From Gemmatimonadetes bacterium SCN 70-22 (GTDB lineage: Bacteria > Gemmatimonadota > Gemmatimonadetes > Gemmatimonadales > Gemmatimonadaceae), in contig MEDZ01000006.1 of NCBI GenBank assembly GCA_001724275.1, forward strand, positions 80,066 through 144,065: 64,000 bases of DNA, in the 5' to 3' direction. The position numbers and the translations under genes are program-made. Numbering within the stretch: position 1 is the stretch's first letter; each line of letters starts with the position of its first letter. Below the pieces are notes generated by a model. It saw only the letters and a program-made list of their open reading frames with translations, did not search any database and was not told where the DNA came from. Of the stretch, positions 37,963 through 46,373 are shown one piece after another.

Positions 37963-38745
37963 TTGCCGTTCACCCTGTCCCACCCCTCGGCCGCCCTCGC
38001 CGCCTGGCCGCTGGTGCGCCGCGGCTATCTCCCGCTGGCGCCGTTCGTCGTCGGGGCGATGGCGCCGGACTTCGAGTATCTCCTGCGCCTGGAGCCGTAC
38101 GCGCTCGTCTCCCACTCGGCGCGCGGGATCCTCACATTCGACCTTCCGGCGGGCGTGGTCGCGCTGATCGGATGGTACCTGCTCCTCGCGCCCTTCGCCC
38201 GCGCCCTGTTCGCGATCTCGCCCCCCCCGCTTCACCGGCGGTGGGGCGTGGGGGAGGTGGCGGGGGCGCTGGTGGCCCTCGCGCTAGGCAGCGTCTCGCA
38301 CGTGGTGTGGGACGCCTTCACGCACCGCGATGCGTGGGGGCCGGTCGTCGTTCCCGGGCTCAGGGCCACGGCCTTCACGATCGCCGGCGCTCCGGTGGCA
38401 TGGTACAATGCGCTCCAGGTGGCCAGTTCGCTGGTGGGAGGAGGGGTGGTGGCGGCGTGGCTGGGTCGCGAGGTGCAACGTGAGGGCGGGGGATGGCGCG
38501 CCCTCATCGTTCCGTGGCGCATGCGCCGATGGCTGGCGTTAGGCGTGGCCGTGGTCGCGATGGCGGCCTGGAACGCCCCGCGACGCGGGATGATGTCGGA
38601 TCCCTCGCGGACCAAGATCGTGTTCGGGCGGGCGGCGGTGGGAGGGCTGGTGGGGCTGGCGGCGGGGATGGCGACCCTGGCCCTGCAGTACCGCGTGCAG
38701 CGCAAGTCGGGAACGAGGAACCCATCGGGAGGAAGGCATGCTTGA
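37963..38745 (+). CDS. DUF4184 family membrane protein
   Basis: 260 residues from a TTG at 37963, 2 bp after the preceding stop. The family signature is at the very N-terminus (PFTLSHPSAALAAWPL, then FVVGAMAPDFEYLL), followed by about five membrane spans and the polar SHVVWDAFTHRDAW segment. DUF4184 resembles membrane-bound metal-dependent hydrolases (YdjM-like) by its conserved His and Asp, but no activity is established. The next gene starts inside its 3' end (8-bp overlap). Confidence 0.85.
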   Translation: MPFTLSHPSAALAAWPLVRRGYLPLAPFVVGAMAPDFEYLLRLEPYALVSHSARGILTFDLPAGVVALIGWYLLLAPFARALFAISPPPLHRRWGVGEVAGALVALALGSVSHVVWDAFTHRDAWGPVVVPGLRATAFTIAGAPVAWYNALQVASSLVGGGVVAAWLGREVQREGGGWRALIVPWRMRRWLALGVAVVAMAAWNAPRRGMMSDPSRTKIVFGRAAVGGLVGLAAGMATLALQYRVQRKSGTRNPSGGRHA

Positions 38746-39846
38746 ACCCACGCCGGCGCCGCGAGGCGCAACGCACACGGACGGCGAGTTGCGCGAGCCC
38801 CGCGCGTCACGCGCGTCCGGCGAGTCCCGCACGCCCCGGACGATGGTGACGCGCGCGACCGGTGCCGTCCTGGCGATCCTGGCCCTGGCCGCCCTCGCCC
38901 CGGCCGCCCGGACACGGCAATCGACGCTGGGTGCCCAGGGGAGCGCCCCGCCCCTCAACTGGTACAAGGGGAACACGCACACGCACACGCTCAACTCCGA
39001 CGGCGACTCCTCGCCCGACGACGTGGCGCGCTGGTATCGCGAGCACGGCTACCACTTCCTCGTCCTCAGCGACCACAACTTCCTCACCTCCACCGACGGG
39101 CTCAACGCCCTCCTCGGCGCCGACGAGCGGTTCCTCATCATCCCCGGCGAGGAGGCAACGTGCAGCACCTGGTGCGCCCGCAGGGCGGGGCGACGATCGT
39201 CGAGGCGCTGCAACGCGACATCGACGCCATTCGCGCGGCAAGCGGCGTCCCGCACCTCAACCATCCCAACTTCGGGTGGGCCGTCACCGCCGCCGACATC
39301 GCCCGTGTGAAGAACGATCGGCTCTTCGAGATCTTCAACGGGCATCCGTTGGTGAACAACCAGGGCGGCGGCGGGATGCCCGGGCTCGAGGAGATGTGGG
39401 ATGTGATCCTCTCGTCAGGCAAGCTGTTGTACGGCCTGGCCACCGACGATGCGCACGACTTCAAGCGCCCTGGCGATCCCACCGCGGCGGGCCCCGGGCG
39501 CGGGTGGATCGTCGTGCGGGCGCCGCGCCTCGCCGCGCGCGAGGTGCTGGGGGCGCTGGAGCGCGGCGACTTCTACGCCAGCACCGGCGTCGAGCTGAAG
39601 GACGTCCAGCGCTCGCCGTCGCGCCTCGTGGTCGAGATCAAGACCGATCGCTGGAGCCGCTACACCACGCGCTTCATCGGGCGCGACGGAAAGGTGCTGG
39701 CCGAGAGCACGGAGAACCCGGCACGCTACGACATCAAGGGTGACGAGGGATACGTGCGGGCGGTCGTCCTGGAGTCGAACGGGAAGCGGGCGTGGGTGCA
39801 GCCCGTCATGCTCGGAGGCGAAGGGCGAGGGAGCGGCACGCGCTGA
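38738..39846 (+). pseudogene. CehA/McbA-type PHP metallohydrolase, frameshifted with missing segment
   Basis: Two overlapping frames encode one protein. The first (ATG 38738 with GGGAGG 6 bp upstream; alternative ATG 38843) has a signal-like helix and the PHP metal motifs NTHTHTLNSDGD and LSDHN up to PGEEAT. The second frame resumes at about 39160 with QHLVRPQGGATIVEALQRDIDAI and continues through HLNHPNFGWAV, FEIFNGHP, GLATDDAHDFKRPGDP and GDFYASTG. The switch is -1 (or +2) near 39155-39162. Compared with remembered family members, about 15 residues between GEE and the PQGG segment are absent, so a small deletion rather than a single-base slip is likely. All metal ligands survive. Sequencing error is an alternative. 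Confidence 0.78.
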
Positions 39847-39847
39847 A

Positions 39848-40375
39848 TTACCCGGCCGACTCCAACAGGCGGGCGATGAGCGCGACCTGCCCCGCGTGGT
39901 AGGCGTCGTGCATCGCCATTCCGACCACCTGCTCGCCCAGTACCCACCGGCTTCCGGCATGGCGCGCTTGCAGCCGTGAACGCGGGGCACGTCGCACACG
40001 CTCCAGGAGGCGTTCGTGGCACTCGTCCAGGAGCGCCAGGTCGGCGCGCCACTGGCGCGCGCGCAAGGCGGGATCCTCGATCTCCGGTGACGCGGCCCAC
40101 CACGACCGCTGGCGCGTGCGCGGAAAGCGACCGCGCCTGGCGGGGTCGAGGCGATCGGCGACCAGGTGCTTGCCGATGGCGCAGTGGAGCGCCTGCTCCC
40201 AAATGTTGGGGCGTCCGCGGCCGGGGCGCCACAGTGCCTGCTCGGCGGTGATCCCCTTGAGCGCCGCCTCGAGTGAAGGGCCGTGCCACGCGGGTCCGTG
40301 AAACGCCTCGTCGAGCGTGCGGACGAGGGCGGGGCGCGATGGAACGGGGGGGCGTTGCGACGCGGCGACGGGCAT
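39848..40375 (-). CDS. DinB-like four-helix protein
   Basis: 175 residues from the ATG at 40375. The DinB/YfiT metal pattern is present: an early His in EQALHCAIGKHL and the C-terminal HDAYHAGQVALIARL (HxxxH). Family members are metal-dependent transferases, often using bacillithiol or mycothiol, or stress proteins of unknown role. The stop lies 1 bp from the end of the convergent frameshifted hydrolase. Confidence 0.85.
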   Translation of the reverse strand: MPVAASQRPPVPSRPALVRTLDEAFHGPAWHGPSLEAALKGITAEQALWRPGRGRPNIWEQALHCAIGKHLVADRLDPARRGRFPRTRQRSWWAASPEIEDPALRARQWRADLALLDECHERLLERVRRAPRSRLQARHAGSRWVLGEQVVGMAMHDAYHAGQVALIARLLESAG

Positions 40376-40495
40376 GACCGGTACCTCGCGGGACGGAGGG
40401 CGCACCTCACGGTGCGCCCGAATTCTATCCCGATCGGGGCGACCGGACCACGCACGGTCGCCCGCGCACCGCGACGGCGTGCCGGCACGCCGGTC

Positions 40496-40535
40496 CGCTA
40501 CGCCGCTACGCCGCTACGCCGCTACGCCGCTACGC
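40496..40535 (-). repeat. 8-bp tandem array CGCTACGC, five units, spanning a stop codon
   Basis: Units at 40496, 40504, 40512, 40520 and 40528 (plus strand CGCTACGC). The TAG stop of the DUF4405 gene (40530-40532) is made by the last unit, so the array begins exactly at the coding end. Confidence 0.9.
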
Positions 40536-41573
40536 CGCTCGCTGCTCGAGCGGGTCGCCCATGGCACGCTTCGCTCGGCGCAGCCGCCCCAGCGCCGCCA
40601 GCGCGGTGAGCGTCGCGATGAACGGGAGCCCCATGTAGATCGCCAGGTACCGTCCGCCTCGCAGCAGGCGGATCCGCAGGCTCACGCGCGGTGGCGCCTG
40701 CGGCGCCACGCGCACCCTGGCCCTTGATGTCTCCTGAGCGGTTCCGGCGACGACTGGCGCGCCGCCGATCGTGGCGGGCGCCGTCGAAGGAGGACTGGTC
40801 ACTGGCGCGGGAGCCTGCCCGAGAGTCGGCGCCGGTGCCTGCGCCGGTGCCTGCGCCGGTGCCTGCGCCGGTGCCTGCGCCGGTGCCTGCGCCGGTGCCT
40901 GCGCCGGTGCCTGCGCCGGTGCTTGCGAGGGGACCTGCGCCGTGGGCGCGGGACGCGGGGGGCGCCCCCGGGCGCGTACGCGTTCGGCCTGCGGCGTGAA
41001 CCCCATGACCAGCGTCACCACCGAGAGGATGAGGGCGCTCCCCGCGATCATCCCGGTCGGCCTGATCCACCAGGTCGCGGCATCGGGGCGCGCGGCCGGG
41101 CGCGAAAGGGTCCCCGACACGAGGCGCCCGAGGGCGGCCGTGACCCAGTCCCAGTGCATCGCCAGGTGCACGCCCACCATCACCAGCATCGCGTCGGACG
41201 AGACCGAGTGCATCCTGCTCCAGAACCGGTCGGGGCGGTGCGCGATCCCCATCTGCGGGAGCGCGACCTCGGAGACCACGACCCCCGAGACCATCACGAC
41301 GGCCAGCGTGGCGTAGAGGAGGAGGTCCCACACGTAGTTGAAGCGCACCTCACCGCGAAGCGGGGCCACGATGCGCCGCGTGACATTGACGATCCAGTTC
41401 CAGCTGAACAGGAGGTGGAGCGCCACGATCAGGCAGAAGGCGAACGACCACCATTCGTGGAGGGCAATTCGCGTCACGGCGGGGAGCGAGAGCGCGACGA
41501 ACGAGATGGCCAGCGCGGTGTTGACGACGAGCTTGGCGCGTACGGATCCGGCGCGTGGTCCGGGGGGTGTCAT
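40530..41573 (-). CDS. DUF4405 (cytochrome b-like) membrane protein with (AQAP)n segment
   Basis: 347 residues. Four membrane spans in the N-terminal part (about 15-170) hold His residues placed like haem b ligands: IALHEWWSFAFCLIVALHLLFSWNW and RMHSVSSDAMLVMVGVHLAMHWDW. A fifth span follows at about 180-200. Then a low-complexity AQAP repeat (about 215-250), encoded by eight 12-bp units, and a last basic hydrophobic segment (LRRGGRYLAIYMGLPFIATLTALAALGRL). DUF4405 proteins resemble cytochrome b561 or formate-dehydrogenase gamma subunits; a quinone-linked electron role is inference. The stop lies in an 8-bp tandem array. Confidence 0.8.
   Translation of the reverse strand: MTPPGPRAGSVRAKLVVNTALAISFVALSLPAVTRIALHEWWSFAFCLIVALHLLFSWNWIVNVTRRIVAPLRGEVRFNYVWDLLLYATLAVVMVSGVVVSEVALPQMGIAHRPDRFWSRMHSVSSDAMLVMVGVHLAMHWDWVTAALGRLVSGTLSRPAARPDAATWWIRPTGMIAGSALILSVVTLVMGFTPQAERVRARGRPPRPAPTAQVPSQAPAQAPAQAPAQAPAQAPAQAPAQAPAQAPAPTLGQAPAPVTSPPSTAPATIGGAPVVAGTAQETSRARVRVAPQAPPRVSLRIRLLRGGRYLAIYMGLPFIATLTALAALGRLRRAKRAMGDPLEQRAA
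40831..40926 (-). repeat. 12-bp coding tandem repeat, eight units, encoding AQAP
   Basis: GCCGGTGCCTGC (plus strand) repeats from 40831 to 40926, the last unit differing by one base. The near identity of the units suggests recent expansion. Confidence 0.95.
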
Positions 41574-41806
41574 GGGAACCGGGCGGTGTGGTCGACGTGG
41601 AATCGGCGGGAGTCCCCGCCGGGCGTCGTTGCAGCAGGGAGCGTGCCGGGCGTGTACCGCTGAAAAAAGCTCGCCCCGCGTCGTGAACGCGCGATGAATG
41701 CGCAGCGTGCACGCTGTTCTGTCTCGCGCCAGCTGGCGCCTCCGCTGCCGTCAACGCATAGTCTCCTGTTCGGCGTAATTCGCAGGATACTTCCAGCCCA
41801 TCGCGC

Positions 41807-43483
41807 ATGTCCGCACCCCACTCGCGTCCCCTTCCGCCGCCGCCCACGCGTCGCGCGTTCGTCGCTTCGGGGAGCGGGGCCGTCCTCGCCCTCGCGGGCT
41901 TTCCTGCCATCTGGACACGCCGCGACGAGTACGACCTGGTGATTCGCGGCGGGACGATCCACGATGGGAGCGGCGGGGCGGGACGGGAGGGCGACCTGGC
42001 GGTTCGGGGCGATCGCATTGCAGCCGTCGGCGGCCGCCGTGGCGAACGCGGACGCCAGGAGATCGACGCACGCGGGCTCGTGGTCGCCCCCGGCTTCATC
42101 GACATCCACTCGCACGGCGACGGCAACCTGCGCGCAGACCCGCGTGCCGAGTCGGTGGTGCGCCAGGGCGTCACCACGCTCGTCGGCGGCCAGGACGGCG
42201 GGTCGCGGGCGTGGGGCGAGGCGGGGCGTCCCGGCGATCCCCCGGACGGCGGGTCCTTCGCCGCCTGGTTCGCGTCCGTCGACGCGCTGCGTCCGGCGGT
42301 GAACGTGGCGGCGATGGTGGGGCTGGGGACGGTGCGCGCCACGGTGGTCGGCGATGACGACCGCCCGGCTACCGCGAGCGAGATGGCACGCATGGTGTCG
42401 CTCGTCGAGCGGGCGCTGGCCGATGGTGCCTGCGGTGCGTCGTCCGGTCTCGAGTACACGCCCGGCGCCTTCGCCCCGCTCGAGGAGCTCGTCGCGCTCT
42501 GCCGCCCGCTGGCGGCGCGCCGCCTTCCGTACGCCACGCACATGCGCAACGAGGATGACCGGCTCCTCGACGCCATCGACGAGTCCATCGCCGTGGCGCG
42601 CGGGGCGCGCTGCCCGTTGCAGGTCGCCCACCTCAAGACGCAGGGGCCGCGCAACTGGTCCCGGCTCGACGAGGCGTTCCGGCGCATCGAGGGGGCGCAT
42701 CGCGATGGCGTCGATGTCGCCTTCGACCGCTATCCCTACACGGCCTACCAGACGGGGCTCACGAACCTCTTCCCGGTCTGGAGCCGTGATGGCGGGACGG
42801 CGGCCTTCCTCGCGCGCCTGGACGACGCGCAGGTGGCGCCCCGCATCCGCGAGGAGACGCTGGCCAAGGTGGAGCTGATCGGCGGGTGGGAGAACGTGCA
42901 CATCGCCTCGGTGCGCGCTCCCGAGGATCGCGACGCCGAGGGGAAGCGGCTCGGGACGCACGCCGGGTCGTTAGGCATGGATCCCTACCAGGTGGCCGTG
43001 GGGCTCCTGCGCCGGAGCGACGGGAACGTGGGGATGGTCGGCTTCGCGATGAGCGAGGAGAACCTGGACCGCATCCTGGCCCATCGGCTGGGGATGGTCT
43101 GCAGCGATGGCGGCGCCTTCGCGATCGACGGCCCGACGCGCCGGGGGAGCCCGCATCCGCGCGGCCTGGGGAGCTTTCCGCGCGTCCTCGGGCGCTACGT
43201 GCGCGAACGCAAGGCGCTCTCGCTCGAACAGGCCATCCACAAGATGTCGGCCTTCCCCGCCCGTCGCCTCGGGATCACCGATCGCGGGATGCTGAAGGCC
43301 GGCCTGGCGGCCGACATCGTGGTGTTCGATCCCCAACGCGTGGCGGACACCGCGACCTACGAGCAGCCGTTCCAGTATCCCGTCGGCATCACCGCGGTCG
43401 TGGTGAACGGAAGCCTGGCCCTGCACGGGGGCGACCGGTCATCCGTCGGCACCGGCCGGTCGGTGCGCCCGGGGGAGCGGTAA
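41807..43483 (+). CDS. N-acyl-D-amino-acid deacylase family amidohydrolase
   Basis: 558 residues. A Tat-like N-terminus (TRRAFVASGSGAVLALAG) suggests export. The amidohydrolase body begins YDLVIRGGTIHDGSG and has the metal motif GFIDIHSHGD, followed by GLEYTPGAFAPLEELVAL, YATHMRNED, QVAHLKTQG, the family block MVGFAMSEENLDRIL with VCSDGGAFAIDG, and the C-terminal LKAGLAADIVVFDPQRVAD. Related enzymes hydrolyse N-acyl-D-amino acids or dihydropyrimidine-like substrates with a Zn centre. Length and order are complete. Exact substrate unknown. One Leu-Gly is TTA GGC in CGTTAGG. Confidence 0.9.
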   Translation: MSAPHSRPLPPPPTRRAFVASGSGAVLALAGFPAIWTRRDEYDLVIRGGTIHDGSGGAGREGDLAVRGDRIAAVGGRRGERGRQEIDARGLVVAPGFIDIHSHGDGNLRADPRAESVVRQGVTTLVGGQDGGSRAWGEAGRPGDPPDGGSFAAWFASVDALRPAVNVAAMVGLGTVRATVVGDDDRPATASEMARMVSLVERALADGACGASSGLEYTPGAFAPLEELVALCRPLAARRLPYATHMRNEDDRLLDAIDESIAVARGARCPLQVAHLKTQGPRNWSRLDEAFRRIEGAHRDGVDVAFDRYPYTAYQTGLTNLFPVWSRDGGTAAFLARLDDAQVAPRIREETLAKVELIGGWENVHIASVRAPEDRDAEGKRLGTHAGSLGMDPYQVAVGLLRRSDGNVGMVGFAMSEENLDRILAHRLGMVCSDGGAFAIDGPTRRGSPHPRGLGSFPRVLGRYVRERKALSLEQAIHKMSAFPARRLGITDRGMLKAGLAADIVVFDPQRVADTATYEQPFQYPVGITAVVVNGSLALHGGDRSSVGTGRSVRPGER

Positions 43484-43537
43484 CGGCGCGCGGGCCCGAC
43501 GCCCGTCACATGCCGTCGCCGTCATCGGCGTGCGCTG

Positions 43538-44677
43538 CTAGGCCCGCTCGACGATCCGATCGATGAGGAACGACGACTGTTCCAGCGCCTCGCGGGTGAA
43601 GTCGCCGAAGAATGTGCGAACCTCGTCGAACATCGCGTCGAAGGCCGGCTGGTCGCCGGTGGCGATGATCTCCCCCAGCTCACGCGCCGCCGCCGCGAAG
43701 GCGTGCGTCACCTCACCGCTGCGCGGGTTGCGCATCTCGATGGGGCCGTAGAGCGCCGGCGACTGCGCGAAGTGGCGGGCGGCGACGTACAGCTCCAGGA
43801 GGTACGCGGGCGAGGTGAAGCGCAGCGTCTCCTCGAGGGGGATCCCGAGCCGTGCGAGGGTGAGCCCGAGGACTTGTGTCTGGAAGTGGTTGAGGACCTG
43901 CACCACCGCCATGGCGCGGTCGTGCTGCTGCGGCGTGGTCTCGGTCACCACGAGTCCGCGCGCGGTGAGGGTGTGGGCCACCCAGTCGGCCCAGCGATCG
44001 CCGCGTCCCCGGCACATCACGATGCGTTGTCCCTGCAGCGTGTGCACGCTGGGACCGAACATCGGGTGTGTCCCGACGACGCTCCCGCGCGTCGAGGCGA
44101 GCATCGCGCGCATCGGCGCCTCCTTGACGCTCGTCACGTCCATCAGGAGCGCGTCGTCACGCACGTGCGGGCCCACGTCGCGGACCACGCCTTCGGTCAC
44201 GTCGATCGGGACGCTGATGACCACCACGTCGGCGGCGGCCGCGGCCTCCGCCGCCCGCAACTCGGTGTCGACGTCCACCACCAGGACCCGGTGCCCGAGG
44301 TCGGCGAAGAGCCGCGCCATCACCGCTCCGATCTTGCCGCGCCCGCCGATGATCGCCACGGTCCGCGGGGACTCGTCGGGCGGGACCTCGGCGCGCAGCG
44401 CGGCCTGGTGGTCGCGGCTGGCGCGCAACAGGAGCCGGAAGAGCGACTCGATCTCCCCGCGTGGCAGCCCGAGCTCGTCGGCCAGTCGCGAGCGATCGGC
44501 CAGCACGTCGTGCTCGCGTTGCGCGTCGCGGATCTTCACCCCGGCCGCGCGCTTGGCGGCGGCCACCTCGGCCACCAGCGCCATGCGCCGGGCCACGATC
44601 TGGAGCAGGTCGTGGTCCAGGGCATCGATCATGGCCCGCAGGATGGGGAGCGGGCGCGGGGTCGGTGGAGTCGCCAT
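43538..44677 (-). CDS. tyrA: Bifunctional chorismate mutase / prephenate dehydrogenase
   Basis: 379 residues. An AroQ-type chorismate mutase (about 12-90: RAMIDALDHDLLQIVARRMALVAEVAAAKR, IRDAQREHDVL) is fused to an arogenate/prephenate dehydrogenase (about 105-375) with the NAD-binding IIGGRGKIGAVMARL, DVTSVK, GTHPMFGPS and QQHDRAMAVVQVLNHF. It converts chorismate via prephenate to 4-hydroxyphenylpyruvate for tyrosine synthesis; cytoplasmic. This is the T-protein layout best known in Gammaproteobacteria. No other aromatic-pathway genes are adjacent. Confidence 0.94.
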   Translation of the reverse strand: MATPPTPRPLPILRAMIDALDHDLLQIVARRMALVAEVAAAKRAAGVKIRDAQREHDVLADRSRLADELGLPRGEIESLFRLLLRASRDHQAALRAEVPPDESPRTVAIIGGRGKIGAVMARLFADLGHRVLVVDVDTELRAAEAAAAADVVVISVPIDVTEGVVRDVGPHVRDDALLMDVTSVKEAPMRAMLASTRGSVVGTHPMFGPSVHTLQGQRIVMCRGRGDRWADWVAHTLTARGLVVTETTPQQHDRAMAVVQVLNHFQTQVLGLTLARLGIPLEETLRFTSPAYLLELYVAARHFAQSPALYGPIEMRNPRSGEVTHAFAAAARELGEIIATGDQPAFDAMFDEVRTFFGDFTREALEQSSFLIDRIVERA

Positions 44678-44749
44678 GGGCGGGGAAGGGGAGAGCGGGT
44701 GAATCTAAGCCGGGAGAAGTCGGGCGTGGATGCCGCTAGCTTACCGATC

Positions 44750-46285
44750 ATGACCAGTGGCCGGCCGACCAACGCGCAACCGACTGCGGCGCCGCAGGGG
44801 GCGCGAGTCACGAGGGCCGGCGCAGGCGCGGGTGTGCAGGCGCGGCCAGCGACGCACGCGCCAACCACGGGCGCTGGTGCGCACCCGTGGTCGCCGGCGC
44901 TCCTCCTGCTCGCCCTGGCGGCGTGCGCCCCACGGGTCGCGCCGCCTCCCCCTCCACCCCCGCCGCTCGCCTCGCCCGCCGCCGCGCCGGCCAGTGGCGT
45001 CAACCTTCCGCCGACCCTCTCCGTCAGTAGCAACATCGCGGCCGGCGAGGTCCGGTATGGGACCGTGCTCTCGCTGGCGGGCGCCTGTACCGACCGCGAG
45101 GACGGCCCCATCAGCGCGATCCGCTGGAGCACCGACGACGGACGCCTGCTGGGGGAAGGCCCGGCGATGCGGCACATGCCCGAGCCGGGGAGCGTCCTCA
45201 TCCTCGCGACGTGTACCGACCGTCAGGGGCGAGCCACGACCCAGGCGGCGACCGCGCGCCTGACGGTTGTGGATCGTTGGACCTCGGCCGACGCCATCCC
45301 GGTCCTGGTGACGCTCCCCTTCGTGACCAATCGCGCGGGGGGCGCGGGCGCGGCAGCTGGCGGGGCGTTCGGGGGCGCCGCGCTCGACTCGCTCGCGCGG
45401 GGGATGCTGACCGTGAATGTCCCGGCCGGCGACTTCCGGCGCTCGGGGGAGGCGTCACGGACGCCGTTCATGCGCTCGGTGCGCGGGAACTTTGCCCGCA
45501 GCGATGCCACGCAGCTCTCCATCAGGGGGGGCGAGCCGCTGGACTCGCTCGCGCTCGATGCACGCCTGCGCGCCGCCCTGTCGCTGGCGCCGGCGGGCGA
45601 CGTCCTCGTCTTCGTGCACGGGTACAACACGTCGTTCGAGGGGGCGGTGGCGCGCGCGGCGCGGCTCGTCGCGGGGATGCAGTACCCGGGCGCCCTCGTC
45701 CTCTTCTCCTGGCCCTCCGACGGCGCGCTGGCGAGCTATCGCCTGGACCAGCAGGCCGCCCGCGCCGCCGGCGTGCAGCTGGCGCGCACCCTCGCCGAAC
45801 TCCGGGATGTCGCCGGGGGACGGCGCGTGTCGGTCGTGGTGCACAGCATGGGGGGAGAGGTGCTCGCCGCGGCCCTGCGCTCGCTCGATGCCGCCCGCGC
45901 GCCACTCGGGTTGGGAGACGTCGTCTTCATCGCCCCCGACCTCGCGGCCGGCGAGTTCGTGCAGGGCGTCCTCCCCTCGCTGCGCGCGCGCGCCTCGCGC
46001 GTGACGGTGTACGCGACGGCTGCCGACGTTGCCCTGTGGTCATCGTGGGGGAGCAATGGCGAGCGTCGCCTCGGCCTCGGTGGGCGCTTCGCGACCCTCG
46101 CGCGAGGGGTGGAGACCGTCGAGATCAGCTACGACGACACCGACGCGCTTGGCCACAACCCGTTCGCCTCGGACAGGTTTCGCGACGACCTGCACCGCCT
46201 CCTGGTGCAGGGACTCGGCGCCCCGCAGCGCGGCCTCGTGCCGGTCACCCGCCAGGACGGGGCGGTGATGTGGCGATTGCCGTAG
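44750..46285 (+). CDS. Lipoprotein with DUF900-type alpha/beta hydrolase domain
   Basis: 511 residues from the ATG at 44750; the frame is open much further upstream but that part is antisense to tyrA. A long N-terminus precedes the hydrophobic signal and lipobox LLLALAAC (Cys about 59), followed by Pro repeats. A beta-rich PKD/Ig-like domain (about 80-175) comes next, then the hydrolase: opening VLVTLPFVTNRAG, oxyanion-region FVHGYNTSFEGAVARAA, nucleophile elbow VVVHSMGGEVLAAAL, acid in FIAPDLAAGEF and His in DALGHNPFASDRFRDDL. The full triad appears intact. Substrate unknown; envelope esterase or lipase-like. Confidence 0.82.
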   Translation: MTSGRPTNAQPTAAPQGARVTRAGAGAGVQARPATHAPTTGAGAHPWSPALLLLALAACAPRVAPPPPPPPPLASPAAAPASGVNLPPTLSVSSNIAAGEVRYGTVLSLAGACTDREDGPISAIRWSTDDGRLLGEGPAMRHMPEPGSVLILATCTDRQGRATTQAATARLTVVDRWTSADAIPVLVTLPFVTNRAGGAGAAAGGAFGGAALDSLARGMLTVNVPAGDFRRSGEASRTPFMRSVRGNFARSDATQLSIRGGEPLDSLALDARLRAALSLAPAGDVLVFVHGYNTSFEGAVARAARLVAGMQYPGALVLFSWPSDGALASYRLDQQAARAAGVQLARTLAELRDVAGGRRVSVVVHSMGGEVLAAALRSLDAARAPLGLGDVVFIAPDLAAGEFVQGVLPSLRARASRVTVYATAADVALWSSWGSNGERRLGLGGRFATLARGVETVEISYDDTDALGHNPFASDRFRDDLHRLLVQGLGAPQRGLVPVTRQDGAVMWRLP

Positions 46286-46305
46286 CTCCCGCGGCCGGAC
46301 GCGAA

Positions 46306-46340
46306 ACGCCCGCAGCGACCGGTCGGGTCGCTGCGGGCGT
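46306..46340. terminator. Perfect 15-bp hairpin between convergent genes
   Basis: ACGCCCGCAGCGACC (46306-46320), loop GGTCG, GGTCGCTGCGGGCGT (46326-46340), fully paired, preceded by GCGAA. It lies 20 bp after the hydrolase stop and 33 bp from the convergent nitronate monooxygenase stop. Strong bidirectional terminator candidate. Confidence 0.72.
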
Positions 46341-46373
46341 CCGTCACCCGCGGGGGTGATGCCGGGGGGTGCG

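Noticed and set aside
43703..44749. Upstream extension of the DUF900 lipoprotein frame
   Set aside because: Antisense to tyrA; the lipobox near residue 59 from ATG 44750 gives a more plausible exported protein.
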